DNA of 5,616 bases from assembly GCA_023430975.1 (NCBI GenBank), contig JAEYYB010000063.1, positions 1-5,616 on the forward strand, written 5' to 3'. Positions 1-5,583 of this stretch are shown here, piece by piece. The position numbers were made by a program, and so were the translations under genes. Numbering within the stretch: position 1 is the first letter of the stretch; each line of letters begins with the position of its first letter. This DNA is from Bacillota bacterium (GTDB lineage Bacteria; Bacillota; Clostridia; Acetivibrionales; DSM-2933). A model generated the notes under the pieces. That model was not told the origin of the DNA and did no database searches. It worked only from the letters and a program-made list of their open reading frames with translations.

Positions 1-203
1 TATATTAAAAGTGTTAATAATCTTACATTTGGCGGAGCAAATAACGAACGGTTCAACATAATTAAAATCAGTATTAATCTTGCATTTGGCAGAGCAAAAT
101 AACGAACGGTTTAACGTTATTTTGTGATAGACAAATAGCAAGATTAACTGATTTTAATAGATTTACGACAGACAAATGTAATAGATTTATCACTTTTAAT
201 ATA
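1..203. repeat. Large imperfect palindrome (possible MITE-like element)
   Basis: Nested inverted repeats fold almost this whole stretch on itself. Bases 1-12 are the exact reverse complement of 192-203, 23-30 of 174-181, 61-72 of 147-158, 75-83 of 138-146, 84-88 of 132-136, and 95-104 of 115-124, leaving a 10-nt apical loop. All pairs are collinear, so the region could form one long interrupted hairpin. The element may extend left of the window, so the true end is not visible. No coding ORF lies inside. Terminal inverted repeats without a gene fit a miniature inverted-repeat element or a long structured RNA. Target-site duplications cannot be checked because the left flank is missing. Confidence 0.6.
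18..115. repeat. Two imperfect direct repeats of about 40 nt
   Basis: Bases 18-57 and 75-115 are about 90% identical: three substitutions and one inserted A over 41 aligned columns. Both contain the words CATTTGGC, AATAACGAACGG and a closing AAC. They are the left-hand half of the larger palindrome; the right-hand half keeps matches to the outer parts of the repeats but not to the AACGAACGG core. Two copies with a 17-nt gap suggest an internal duplication or two nested copies of one element. Confidence 0.7.
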
Positions 204-211
204 TATGGAAG

Positions 212-240
212 TTCAATTATTAAGGAATATATGGTACTAT
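212..240 (+). promoter_or_regulatory. Candidate promoter of the GH43 gene
   Basis: A weak -35 (TTCAAT, 212-217) is followed after 17 bp by TACTAT (235-240). The -10 is preceded by TGG, giving an extended -10 that could compensate for the poor -35. A TATTAT at 240-245 is an alternative -10. The predicted start site would leave a leader of about 80 nt before the GH43 start codon. The assignment is by consensus matching only, in AT-rich DNA where chance matches are common. Confidence 0.35.
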
Positions 241-266
241 ATTATAGAAAACATTAATTCTAATTC

Positions 267-284
267 TAATAGGCATACCTATTA
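267..284. promoter_or_regulatory. Short palindrome in the GH43 leader
   Basis: TAATAGG and CCTATTA are perfect 7-bp arms around a CATA spacer. The site lies downstream of the candidate promoter and about 50 bp before the start codon. It could be an operator that blocks elongation, or an RNA hairpin in the leader. No T tract follows, so it is not a terminator. Confidence 0.35.
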
Positions 285-289
285 ATAAG

Positions 290-331
290 GGCATTTCTAA
301 AAATACCTAATTCAAGGGAGGCATTTCTAAA
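290..331 (+). repeat. 12-nt direct repeat flanking the GH43 RBS
   Basis: GGCATTTCTAAA occurs at 290-301 and again at 320-331, exactly 30 nt apart. The second copy runs from the end of the Shine-Dalgarno sequence into the A of the ATG. The first copy is preceded by AAG rather than a full AGGGAGG and is followed by AAT, not ATG, so it resembles a duplicated but non-functional initiation region. Confidence 0.6.
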
Positions 332-1473
332 TGAGTTTTTCGAAAAAGGCAGTTGGCATTATTGTGTTATCCTCATTACTAACTCTTTCATTTAGCTCTT
401 GCAGCGACAATTCAAAAGCACCTGAGAATACTGCAGTTACATCTGATGCTAATACCCAGGAACCGGTTAATGCTGACAAAAGCAGCGAATCTCCCGCAGT
501 TGAAAAGTCAAAGGCAATTGAGCCAAACAAGCCATTATTTACAGATGTGTTCTTTGCTGATCCGTCCGCTCATGTATTTAATGATAAGCTCTACATTTAT
601 CCGTCCCATGATATAGACAGTGGAATACAGCCAAATAATGACGGTGACCAATATGCAATGGAAGACTATCATGTACTTTCCATCGATGATTTTAATTCAG
701 CCTGCGTTGACAATGGCCAGGCACTTCATTTAAAAGACGTTCCATGGGTAAAAAGACAGATGTGGGCACCGGATGCTGCATATAAGAACAATACATATTA
801 TTTATATTTCCCTGCAAAGGACAAGGAGGATATTTTTAGAATGGGAGTTGCCACCAGCACCAGCCCTACAGGTCCTTTCAAACCTGAAAAAGACTATATA
901 CAGGGAAGCTTCAGCATGGACCCTGCTGTATTTACCGATAATGATAATAAATCATACATGTATTTTGGCGGTTTATGGGGCGGTCAGCTGGAAAAATGGA
1001 AGACAGGCAAATATGACAGTAGTGGAGCAGCACCCCAAGGCTCAGAACCTGCACTTGGTCCAAAAGTAGCTTTAATGAGCGATGACATGCTATCCTTTAA
1101 AGAATCACCCCAAGAGGTTTCCATAGTTGATGAAAATGGAGATTCATTACTTGCAAACGATGAGGATAGAAGGTTTTTTGAAGGTGCATGGGTTCATAAA
1201 TACAATGATAACTACTACCTCTCATATTCAACAGGAACTACTCATTACATAGTTTATGCCATGAGTAAAAATCCTAAAGGGCCGTTCACCTATAAAGGCA
1301 AGATTTTAAACCCGGTAAAGGGCTGGACTACCCACCATTCAATCGTCCAATTCAAGGATAAATGGTATATGTTCTATCATGATGCCTCCGTATCAGGCGT
1401 TGACCATAAAAGGTCTATCATGTACACAGAATTGTCATATAACAGCGATGGTACCATAAAGCCAATAAATTAG
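331..1473 (+). CDS. GH43-type glycoside hydrolase lipoprotein (xylosidase/arabinofuranosidase-like)
   Basis: A 380-residue secreted glycosidase predicted to trim arabinose- or xylose-containing side chains of plant polysaccharides at the cell surface. Residues 1-23 are a lipoprotein signal peptide (KK at 5-6, hydrophobic 7-21, FSSC with Cys24 as lipidation site). A Ser/Pro/Glu-rich linker follows to about 65, then the catalytic five-bladed propeller domain to the end. The three acidic residues expected in family 43 are visible: Asp77 in FADPSAH (base), Asp197 in SMDPAVF (pKa modulator) and Glu284 in FEGAW (acid). MWAPDA at 144-149 and GPF motifs at 181-183 and 317-319 also fit. There is no carbohydrate-binding module or dockerin, so it is a cell-attached, non-cellulosomal enzyme. 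The ATG has AAGGGAGG at 314-321 with 9-nt spacing. Exact substrate and subfamily cannot be read from sequence alone. Confidence 0.92.
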   Translation: MSFSKKAVGIIVLSSLLTLSFSSCSDNSKAPENTAVTSDANTQEPVNADKSSESPAVEKSKAIEPNKPLFTDVFFADPSAHVFNDKLYIYPSHDIDSGIQPNNDGDQYAMEDYHVLSIDDFNSACVDNGQALHLKDVPWVKRQMWAPDAAYKNNTYYLYFPAKDKEDIFRMGVATSTSPTGPFKPEKDYIQGSFSMDPAVFTDNDNKSYMYFGGLWGGQLEKWKTGKYDSSGAAPQGSEPALGPKVALMSDDMLSFKESPQEVSIVDENGDSLLANDEDRRFFEGAWVHKYNDNYYLSYSTGTTHYIVYAMSKNPKGPFTYKGKILNPVKGWTTHHSIVQFKDKWYMFYHDASVSGVDHKRSIMYTELSYNSDGTIKPIN

Positions 1474-1493
1474 GAAGTGTGCTATAACTAGTA

Positions 1494-1538
1494 CCAGCTG
1501 TATCAAAATGTATTTGATATGGCTGGCATTATTATTTT
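1494..1538 (+). terminator. Intrinsic terminator after the GH43 gene
   Basis: Arms 1494-1507 and 1513-1526 form a 14-bp stem with two G-U wobbles and a 5-nt loop (ATGTA), followed by the T-rich run CATTATTATTTT. It starts 20 nt after the stop codon and should end the GH43 transcript, making that gene monocistronic. Confidence 0.85.
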
Positions 1539-1714
1539 AACTTGGACTAACTGATATGAAATCAGCCCGTTGTACTTAAATTTCCTCTTACACATTTAAT
1601 ATAGCACTAATATCCACTTGTGTGTAGATATTCGAAGAATTATGTTTCCTAAGGAATGCCTTAGAAATAACGACAGAGAATTTTTAAATTTAAACTAATT
1701 TTACTTTTTCTTGG
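1539..1714. other. Non-coding spacer with small hairpins
   Basis: No credible ORF is seen on either strand. Visible structure is limited. CTGAT/ATCAG occurs at 1551-1565. AATATC/GATATT occurs at 1609-1632. A 9-bp stem with one bulge occurs at 1645-1667 (CTAAGG/CCTTAG core, AATG loop). TATAGCAC at 1600-1607 is the reverse complement of 1479-1486, just after the GH43 stop codon, so the terminator sits inside a weak outer inverted repeat. The hairpins lack T tracts and are not terminators. Confidence 0.4.
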
Positions 1715-1731
1715 AACAAATTGCATTTGTT
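1715..1731. promoter_or_regulatory. Palindrome over the -35 box (candidate operator)
   Basis: AACAAAT and ATTTGTT are perfect 7-bp arms around a TGC spacer. The candidate -35 (TTGCAT, 1721-1726) lies in the middle, so a dimeric repressor bound here would occlude RNA polymerase. Symmetry and placement are seen; binding is inferred. Confidence 0.4.
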
Positions 1732-1750
1732 TTCGTCTAACAGTTAATAT
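1721..1750 (+). promoter_or_regulatory. Candidate promoter of the membrane-anchored protein gene
   Basis: TTGCAT (1721-1726) is separated by 17-18 bp from TTAATA/TAATAT (1744-1750). Initiation about 7 nt downstream would give a very short leader ending in the ribosome binding site at 1760-1769. The -10 is a mediocre match. Confidence 0.35.
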
Positions 1751-1768
1751 AAAGCTATCGGAGGGGGA

Positions 1769-2710
1769 GTGTTTAACTTGAAGAAGGCCCATATTATTTT
1801 ATTATCATTAATCTTTATTATATCTGGGTTCGCAGTATATTTTCTTGTGCTACAAAAATTACCAGATGCAGATGCTTCAACCCCTGAATCCCCAAGCACC
1901 AAGATACATCCTATGATTACTGTAACTCCAGGAACAGCAGATACATCTGTTATAGGCAGCGTATTAAATGAAACAGCAGATATGGAAAGCAGTCAAATCG
2001 ATGAAACTATCAAGAAAGAAATGGATAAAAGATTAGAATCAATTGTAAGTATAAAATCAACTTCATCCAACCCCTATGACTATATTAAAAACAATAAGGA
2101 TTTTGACTATCTGGTTCAACAAAAAGATGCTGGACTTAAATATTTGCTGGAAAAGTTTAAGGCTTCCAAAGAAAACGGGCTTAGGGAATATATCATGGCA
2201 ATTGCATGTTCAAAGATACTTAATGAAAATCCCGATGAAAAAAAATGGGACACCGGTAAAGGATGGTATGAACAATATGCATCAAAAGAATTCATTATAA
2301 AAAGTAAATCTCTTAAGGAAATATATATTCTGGCCCTGGATTCCATGATGGCTATCGATGAAGGTTTAAATAGTGAAATGAAGTATATATCGATTGATGG
2401 TACAAAATTAGAATACATAAGTGAGGGTGAAAAAGCTGAAATATTATCATACTTTAATAAAAAGTACAACATAAAGACAATGGATGCATCTTTTGAAAAG
2501 CTTCAAGAAATGGGTATGGTTAAAGATTTAAGTAGCATTGAAGGAATATTACTAACTATAAGTAAGGTTAAAGTTGTAGACAAAAAGAATGTGCTTGTTG
2601 ATGGTTATAAATTTAAGTCAGGTATAGGTTCTGTAGGAGTTCAGAGTAAAATTATTAATAAAGACGGCAAATGGGAAGTAGAAAGTAATGGTATGACTTG
2701 GATAAGCTAA
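1769..2710 (+). CDS. Membrane-anchored protein of unknown function
   Basis: I do not recognise a named family. The N-terminus is a signal-anchor: KK at 5-6, then a hydrophobic helix at about 8-28. No lipobox Cys follows, so the protein is probably tethered with its bulk outside. Residues 31-75 are a Ser/Thr/Pro-rich linker; 76-210 look largely helical and charged. The last 100 residues (214-313), ending in SGIGSVGVQS and GKWEVESNGMTWIS, read as a compact alpha/beta domain. Such endings recall small secreted clostridial and bacillar proteins, but this is impression only. Start choice is uncertain: GTG at 1769 abuts GGAGGGGGAG (1760-1769), leaving only 4 nt after GGAGG. An in-frame TTG at 1778 has 8-nt spacing, would begin MKKAH, and is at least as likely. 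No clear terminator follows. Confidence 0.85.
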   Translation: MFNLKKAHIILLSLIFIISGFAVYFLVLQKLPDADASTPESPSTKIHPMITVTPGTADTSVIGSVLNETADMESSQIDETIKKEMDKRLESIVSIKSTSSNPYDYIKNNKDFDYLVQQKDAGLKYLLEKFKASKENGLREYIMAIACSKILNENPDEKKWDTGKGWYEQYASKEFIIKSKSLKEIYILALDSMMAIDEGLNSEMKYISIDGTKLEYISEGEKAEILSYFNKKYNIKTMDASFEKLQEMGMVKDLSSIEGILLTISKVKVVDKKNVLVDGYKFKSGIGSVGVQSKIINKDGKWEVESNGMTWIS

Positions 2711-2780
2711 ACTTTATATCACGTTTGTTGCATGGTTAGTATTTACATGAATGCAAAGTCAATTTATAATAATTATATAA

Positions 2781-2909
2781 GAATTTATGAAAAGGAGGAA
2801 GTGGCCTAAAATGTGTCGTTATGTTATCCTCACAACTGATTTGAGCCTATCTGAAGGGGTAGTTTGCCTTTTTTCAGGTTGTCAAATCAATTGTATACGG
2901 GATAATTAA
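2781..2909 (+). pseudogene. Possible decayed IS4-type transposase fragment (or 32-aa ORF)
   Basis: An open stretch reads KRRKWPK, then RYVILTTDLSLSEGVV, and stops at TAA 2907-2909. A basic-W segment followed by a hydrophobic strand and TDLSLS resembles the region before the catalytic Glu in IS4-like DDE transposases; the later QINC could be a degraded QIEC. The rest of such a protein, with its other catalytic residues, is absent, and no inverted repeats bound it. Alternatively it is a real small gene starting at ATG 2811 (32 aa, four Cys), since AAAGGAGG lies at 2791-2798, though its 12-nt spacing is long and those bases also encode KRRK in the fragment reading. The family resemblance is from memory and unverified. 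Confidence 0.35.
2837..2889 (+). other. Hairpin inside the small ORF
   Basis: TGATTTGA (2837-2844) and TCAAATCA (2882-2889) are perfect 8-bp complements, with a weaker inner stem CTGAAGG/CCTT...TCAG. No T tract follows the outer stem. It may weakly end transcription from the upstream gene or be incidental. Confidence 0.3.
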
Positions 2910-2913
2910 CGAG

Positions 2914-2934
2914 TTTGAAAACCACTTTTTCAAA
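2914..2934. promoter_or_regulatory. Palindrome upstream of the transporter promoter
   Basis: TTTGAAAA (2914-2921) and TTTTCAAA (2927-2934) are perfect 8-bp arms around CCACT. The right arm overlaps the expected -35 position of the extended -10 promoter at 2955. This geometry suits an operator; the downstream TGTTATAAT would then be controlled by a dimeric regulator. No regulator gene is seen in the window. Confidence 0.4.
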
Positions 2935-2951
2935 ATAGGATATTAACACTT

Positions 2952-2960
2952 TGTTATAAT
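2952..2960 (+). promoter_or_regulatory. Extended -10 promoter of the MFS transporter
   Basis: A perfect TATAAT (2955-2960) is preceded by TGT, giving a consensus extended -10. The hexamer 17 bp upstream (AAAATA) is not a -35 consensus, consistent with an extended -10 or activator-dependent promoter. Initiation would fall near 2966-2968, directly before the terminator hairpin. Confidence 0.5.
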
Positions 2961-2964
2961 ACTT

Positions 2965-3021
2965 ATGAATAAAAGGAAAAGGTTTTACAGACCTATTTCC
3001 TTTTTTTATTTTTGTTTTTAA
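2965..3021 (+). CDS. Possible 18-residue leader peptide
   Basis: ATG 2965 opens MNKRKRFYRPISFFYFCF and stops at TAA 3019-3021, which overlaps the transporter's Shine-Dalgarno site. The reading frame spans the entire attenuator stem, so translation of it would prevent terminator folding. Against it: no ribosome binding site precedes it, and the predicted transcription start is at or just after its ATG, so it would have to be leaderless. Its phenylalanines mostly come from the terminator T tract. Confidence 0.2.
   Translation: MNKRKRFYRPISFFYFCF
2971..3018 (+). terminator. Intrinsic terminator / attenuator before the transporter RBS
   Basis: Left arm 2971-2983 pairs with 2991-3004 in a 13-bp stem with one bulged A (2995), a 7-nt loop (TTTACAG), then T runs through 3019. 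The ribosome binding site AAGGAG starts at 3020. With the promoter at 2952-2960, the terminator lies between promoter and gene, so most transcripts would stop within about 40-50 nt unless read-through is induced. If that promoter is not real, the element merely ends upstream transcription. Confidence 0.75.
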
Positions 3022-3032
3022 GGAGAAAAATC

Positions 3033-4196
3033 ATGAAAGATTATATAAAACAGATCATAAAATTACCTTCAATAGTAAAATTCTTTCTTATATCAGAGCT
3101 AATTATGGGCCTTGGTATGGGTATCTGGAATTTGAACTTAAATTTCTTTCTATCATCAAAGGGCATGGGATCGGCAGAAATTGGTAAAATAGTTTCTATT
3201 GGAACATTTTCCACTGCTTTGTTTGCAATATTTTGCGGGTACTTTTGCGACAGGGCAGGATACAAAATAAGCATGCTTTCAGGATGTGCAATAAAAATTT
3301 TATCCATGCTCCTTACTGCAACAGCAGTTCCAGAAATTCTTTTATACACAGCCAGGGTATTAAATGGACTTGGTGATTGTCTGATAATGGTATGTATTTA
3401 CCCCTACATAACATCCCTGGTGCCGGAAAAATCCAGAAATATGGTATATACTCTGCTTTTTTCTATAACTATGCTATCTCCCTTCTTTGGTAGTATTGCT
3501 TCCGGAGTATTATATAAACATATAAACTCCTATGGTTCACTAATATTTATCGGCACTTTAATAGCAGGTATCGCAGCAGCACTAAGACTAATTCTGCCGG
3601 GACATTTAAAGGGAAAACCTGCTTCTTTAAAGCTTTACCTGCCTAAAAGAAAATTTATATTGTTGTACCTTTTATATGAATTCTTTGGATATTGCAGTTA
3701 CTTTCTTGCATATTCCATGCTTAACCTTATATTTATGGACTTTATTGGAATTTCATACGAAATTACGGGACTTACGTTAGGTATTATGAAGCTGACTTCA
3801 GGAGTTGCAGTTTTCCTGGTTCCGGTTATTGCACAAAGGTTTAACAGGTTTAATACAAACACTGCTGTCATTTTACTTCTCAGCGTCCTATACTTTATCA
3901 TGGTCTTTTCATCAGGCAACATATTCCTACTGCTAGTAATCATTACCGAGATGATGCAATGCACTATGGCAGGCCTGATTGATGGTCCCGTGCTAGCTAA
4001 AGTACCAATTGAAGAAAAAGGCAGCTTCTCGGGATTAAGATTACTGCTAATAAACGTAGGCACCAGTATTGGAATTTTAGGTGCCGGATGGCTAATTGAT
4101 TATAGCCATGGATATTGGGCTATCTATATTGCAGCGGTCCTTCTTTCATTAGCCCAGCTATTTCTATTTGTGTTTGGAATCAAGGACGAACTCTGA
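3033..4196 (+). CDS. MFS transporter (12-helix, substrate unknown)
   Basis: A 387-residue integral membrane protein of major facilitator type, moving a small solute by secondary transport. About twelve hydrophobic helices are visible, in two halves of six split by a basic loop at 189-207 (HLKGK, PKRK). Motif A is clear in the 2-3 loop: G69-YFC-D73-R74-AGY-K78. Helix 4 carries a motif-B-like R108-VLN-G112-L-G114. ATG 3033 is preferred because AAGGAG (3020-3025) stands 7 nt upstream; an in-frame TTG at 3012 lies inside the terminator T tract. Upstream sits a promoter-terminator block suggesting attenuation, a layout known from some inducible drug-efflux genes, so efflux is plausible but unproven. 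No sugar-specific motif is recognised. The DUF4272 gene begins 77 bp downstream. Confidence 0.88.
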   Translation: MKDYIKQIIKLPSIVKFFLISELIMGLGMGIWNLNLNFFLSSKGMGSAEIGKIVSIGTFSTALFAIFCGYFCDRAGYKISMLSGCAIKILSMLLTATAVPEILLYTARVLNGLGDCLIMVCIYPYITSLVPEKSRNMVYTLLFSITMLSPFFGSIASGVLYKHINSYGSLIFIGTLIAGIAAALRLILPGHLKGKPASLKLYLPKRKFILLYLLYEFFGYCSYFLAYSMLNLIFMDFIGISYEITGLTLGIMKLTSGVAVFLVPVIAQRFNRFNTNTAVILLLSVLYFIMVFSSGNIFLLLVIITEMMQCTMAGLIDGPVLAKVPIEEKGSFSGLRLLLINVGTSIGILGAGWLIDYSHGYWAIYIAAVLLSLAQLFLFVFGIKDEL

Positions 4197-4202
4197 TAAA
4201 AT
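4174..4202 (+). promoter_or_regulatory. Candidate promoter of the DUF4272 gene
   Basis: TTGGAA (4174-4179, inside the transporter's 3' end) is followed after exactly 17 bp by TAAAAT (4197-4202, one mismatch to consensus). It would give a leader of about 65 nt. The gene may also be read through from the transporter, as no terminator lies in the 77-bp gap. Confidence 0.35.
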
Positions 4203-4273
4203 ATATATTAATACATAGTAAAGGACTAGTGATAAAGAGCCATAATCATAAAAGGTATTGGAAGGAGAAGAAA

Positions 4274-5446
4274 ATGAAAAACGTTACCATTTATTCTGCA
4301 TCAAAAGATGTTACTAAAATTGTTAATGAAATAAAGGAGGCTTTTAAAGATAGAAAACTGGAGTTATACGATAACCCATTAAAGGTGAAAGTTACATATA
4401 AAGGCCTGTTCTCCGGCTTTAGTATAAACTTTAATTTCATGTCCAGAGATACTGAAAAATCAAAATTTGAGGACATGCTAAATGGCATGTTTGGCTATTA
4501 CCAAAGAGTCCCAACACAACATGAGCAAATTAAGTCTATGTTTTTAAAACAAATTGCGTTTTTCAACACATGTGTAGGAATAGTGTGTGATAAGGATATT
4601 AATGACGATATTTTTCAGAGAATTTTAAGTATACTAGACAGCAATGATATGGTATTTCTTCCATCAGGCGATATGTTGAACCGAGATGGAAAGACTATTT
4701 TTAACCTGAATGGTGAGTCGGATATAAAAGAATTAAGGGTAACTGCAAGTGCAGATATCCTGGATTCACATATCAAGGAAACCCAATCCGCACTTGATAG
4801 AAGATCCAGATCACAAGAGATACTAAAACAAAGAAACATACCGTTTATAACCCATCTTCCGGTAATCGTTGGTGATGAGGATGTACAAATACATTCGAAA
4901 GAAGAAGTTGCAAAAAGAGCAATTGCATTAGCTATTATATCTACATATGCAGCTGATCTTGCAAATAAAACCCCTAAAGAAAAATGCAAAGAGCTTCTTG
5001 ACTCGTTAACCGACAGATTTTCTGCTGAGGGCTTTTTTACAGAAGAAGAGAAAGAATTTATCACTGGAGACCCGGATGAAATCACTATAATACAATTTGC
5101 ATGGAAATATGAGTGCTTATGGGTACTTCTTTGGGCTTTAGGCTTTATAAAAGAACTTGGTTATCCTGATAAAATATGCGATGTATCTGAGGCAGTAAGC
5201 TGTTTAAAAGACGAACACAGCTTTGAATCATTTTTAAGCAAATCAAATTTAATACCTGCAAGCCAGATCTTGGATCAGGCTGATTTGATATATCGGTATG
5301 ATTGGGCATGCGTCGATGCCAGGGTCAAAAACTCACCCCCTCCCGGCGGATTGGACAGTGGAGTGGTTCTTGAGCGTCACAGGGCTCTTAACTGGCTAAT
5401 TTCATATATGAATTTCGAGTGGGACGATGTGAGAACTGATACTTAG
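4274..5446 (+). CDS. DUF4272 domain-containing protein
   Basis: A 390-residue soluble protein of unknown function, with no signal peptide or membrane segment. Residues 178-388 match the DUF4272 pattern as I know it: SRSQEILKQRNIP and HLPVI (178-198), then SKEEVAKRAIALA (208-220), QFAWKYECLWVLLWALG (274-290), DLIYRYDWACVDAR (337-350) and ERHRALNWLISYMNFEWDDV (367-386). The dense conserved Trp, Tyr, Arg and Glu suggest a preserved functional surface, but no activity is established for the family to my knowledge. Residues 1-160 form an extra N-terminal region of mixed strand/helix character that I do not recognise. ATG 4274 is chosen because AAGGAG at 4262-4267 lies 6 nt upstream; the frame stays open back to 4115, but that overlaps the transporter and lacks an RBS. 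Confidence 0.9.
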   Translation: MKNVTIYSASKDVTKIVNEIKEAFKDRKLELYDNPLKVKVTYKGLFSGFSINFNFMSRDTEKSKFEDMLNGMFGYYQRVPTQHEQIKSMFLKQIAFFNTCVGIVCDKDINDDIFQRILSILDSNDMVFLPSGDMLNRDGKTIFNLNGESDIKELRVTASADILDSHIKETQSALDRRSRSQEILKQRNIPFITHLPVIVGDEDVQIHSKEEVAKRAIALAIISTYAADLANKTPKEKCKELLDSLTDRFSAEGFFTEEEKEFITGDPDEITIIQFAWKYECLWVLLWALGFIKELGYPDKICDVSEAVSCLKDEHSFESFLSKSNLIPASQILDQADLIYRYDWACVDARVKNSPPPGGLDSGVVLERHRALNWLISYMNFEWDDVRTDT

Positions 5447-5447
5447 A

Positions 5448-5480
5448 AAAGTGGTTAAATGAAAAAGTAAAATCCACTTT
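5448..5480 (+). other. Small hairpin between stop codon and terminator
   Basis: AAAGTGG (5448-5454) is complementary to CCACTTT (5474-5480). The AATCCAC at 5471-5477 could instead pair with GTGGATT (5533-5539) in the terminator's right arm, so two mutually exclusive folds exist. The main terminator stem is much longer and should win. Confidence 0.3.
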
Positions 5481-5489
5481 GTAAGATTG

Positions 5490-5543
5490 AAATCCATCCC
5501 CTTTAGAAAATTTAGTGATTTTTCTAAAAGAGGTGGATTTTTT
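5490..5543 (+). terminator. Intrinsic terminator after the DUF4272 gene
   Basis: Arms 5490-5510 and 5520-5540 give a 21-bp stem with two mismatches and one wobble, a 9-nt loop, and a T run at 5538-5543. The stem begins 43 nt after the stop codon. The arms are AT-rich at both ends, so it may act in both directions. Confidence 0.85.
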
Positions 5544-5554
5544 ATGCGGGTAAA

Positions 5555-5583
5555 TTGTTGTTTTTCATTATTTTTGGTACAAT
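5555..5583 (+). promoter_or_regulatory. Candidate promoter reading out of the right edge
   Basis: TTGTTG (5555-5560) and TACAAT (5578-5583) are separated by 17 bp, and TGG directly precedes the -10, giving an extended -10. A GAGC-AAAAA-GCTC hairpin follows at 5588-5600, in what would be the leader of a gene starting beyond the window. Confidence 0.5.

Noticed and set aside
18..115. CRISPR-like repeat-spacer pattern
   Set aside because: There are only two imperfect copies, the gap is 17 nt, and they are part of a larger palindrome with no third unit.
2116..2472. 118-codon minus-strand frame
   Set aside because: It is antisense to the membrane-anchored protein gene and lacks protein-like composition.
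2728..2756. TTGCAT/ATGCAA inverted repeat as terminator for the membrane protein gene
   Set aside because: The stem is only 6 bp with a 17-nt loop and no T tract.
3012..3032. TTG 3012 as the transporter start
   Set aside because: It lies in the terminator T tract, upstream of the AAGGAG that serves ATG 3033.
3698..4063. 121-codon minus-strand frame
   Set aside because: It is antisense to the transporter; its openness follows from the hydrophobic codon pattern opposite.
4115..4273. Longer N-terminus for the DUF4272 protein
   Set aside because: The extension overlaps the transporter's 3' end out of frame, has no RBS, and ATG 4274 has an ideal Shine-Dalgarno.
4615..5085. 156-codon minus-strand frame
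   Set aside because: It is fully antisense to the DUF4272 gene, Ser-rich low-complexity, and resembles no protein.
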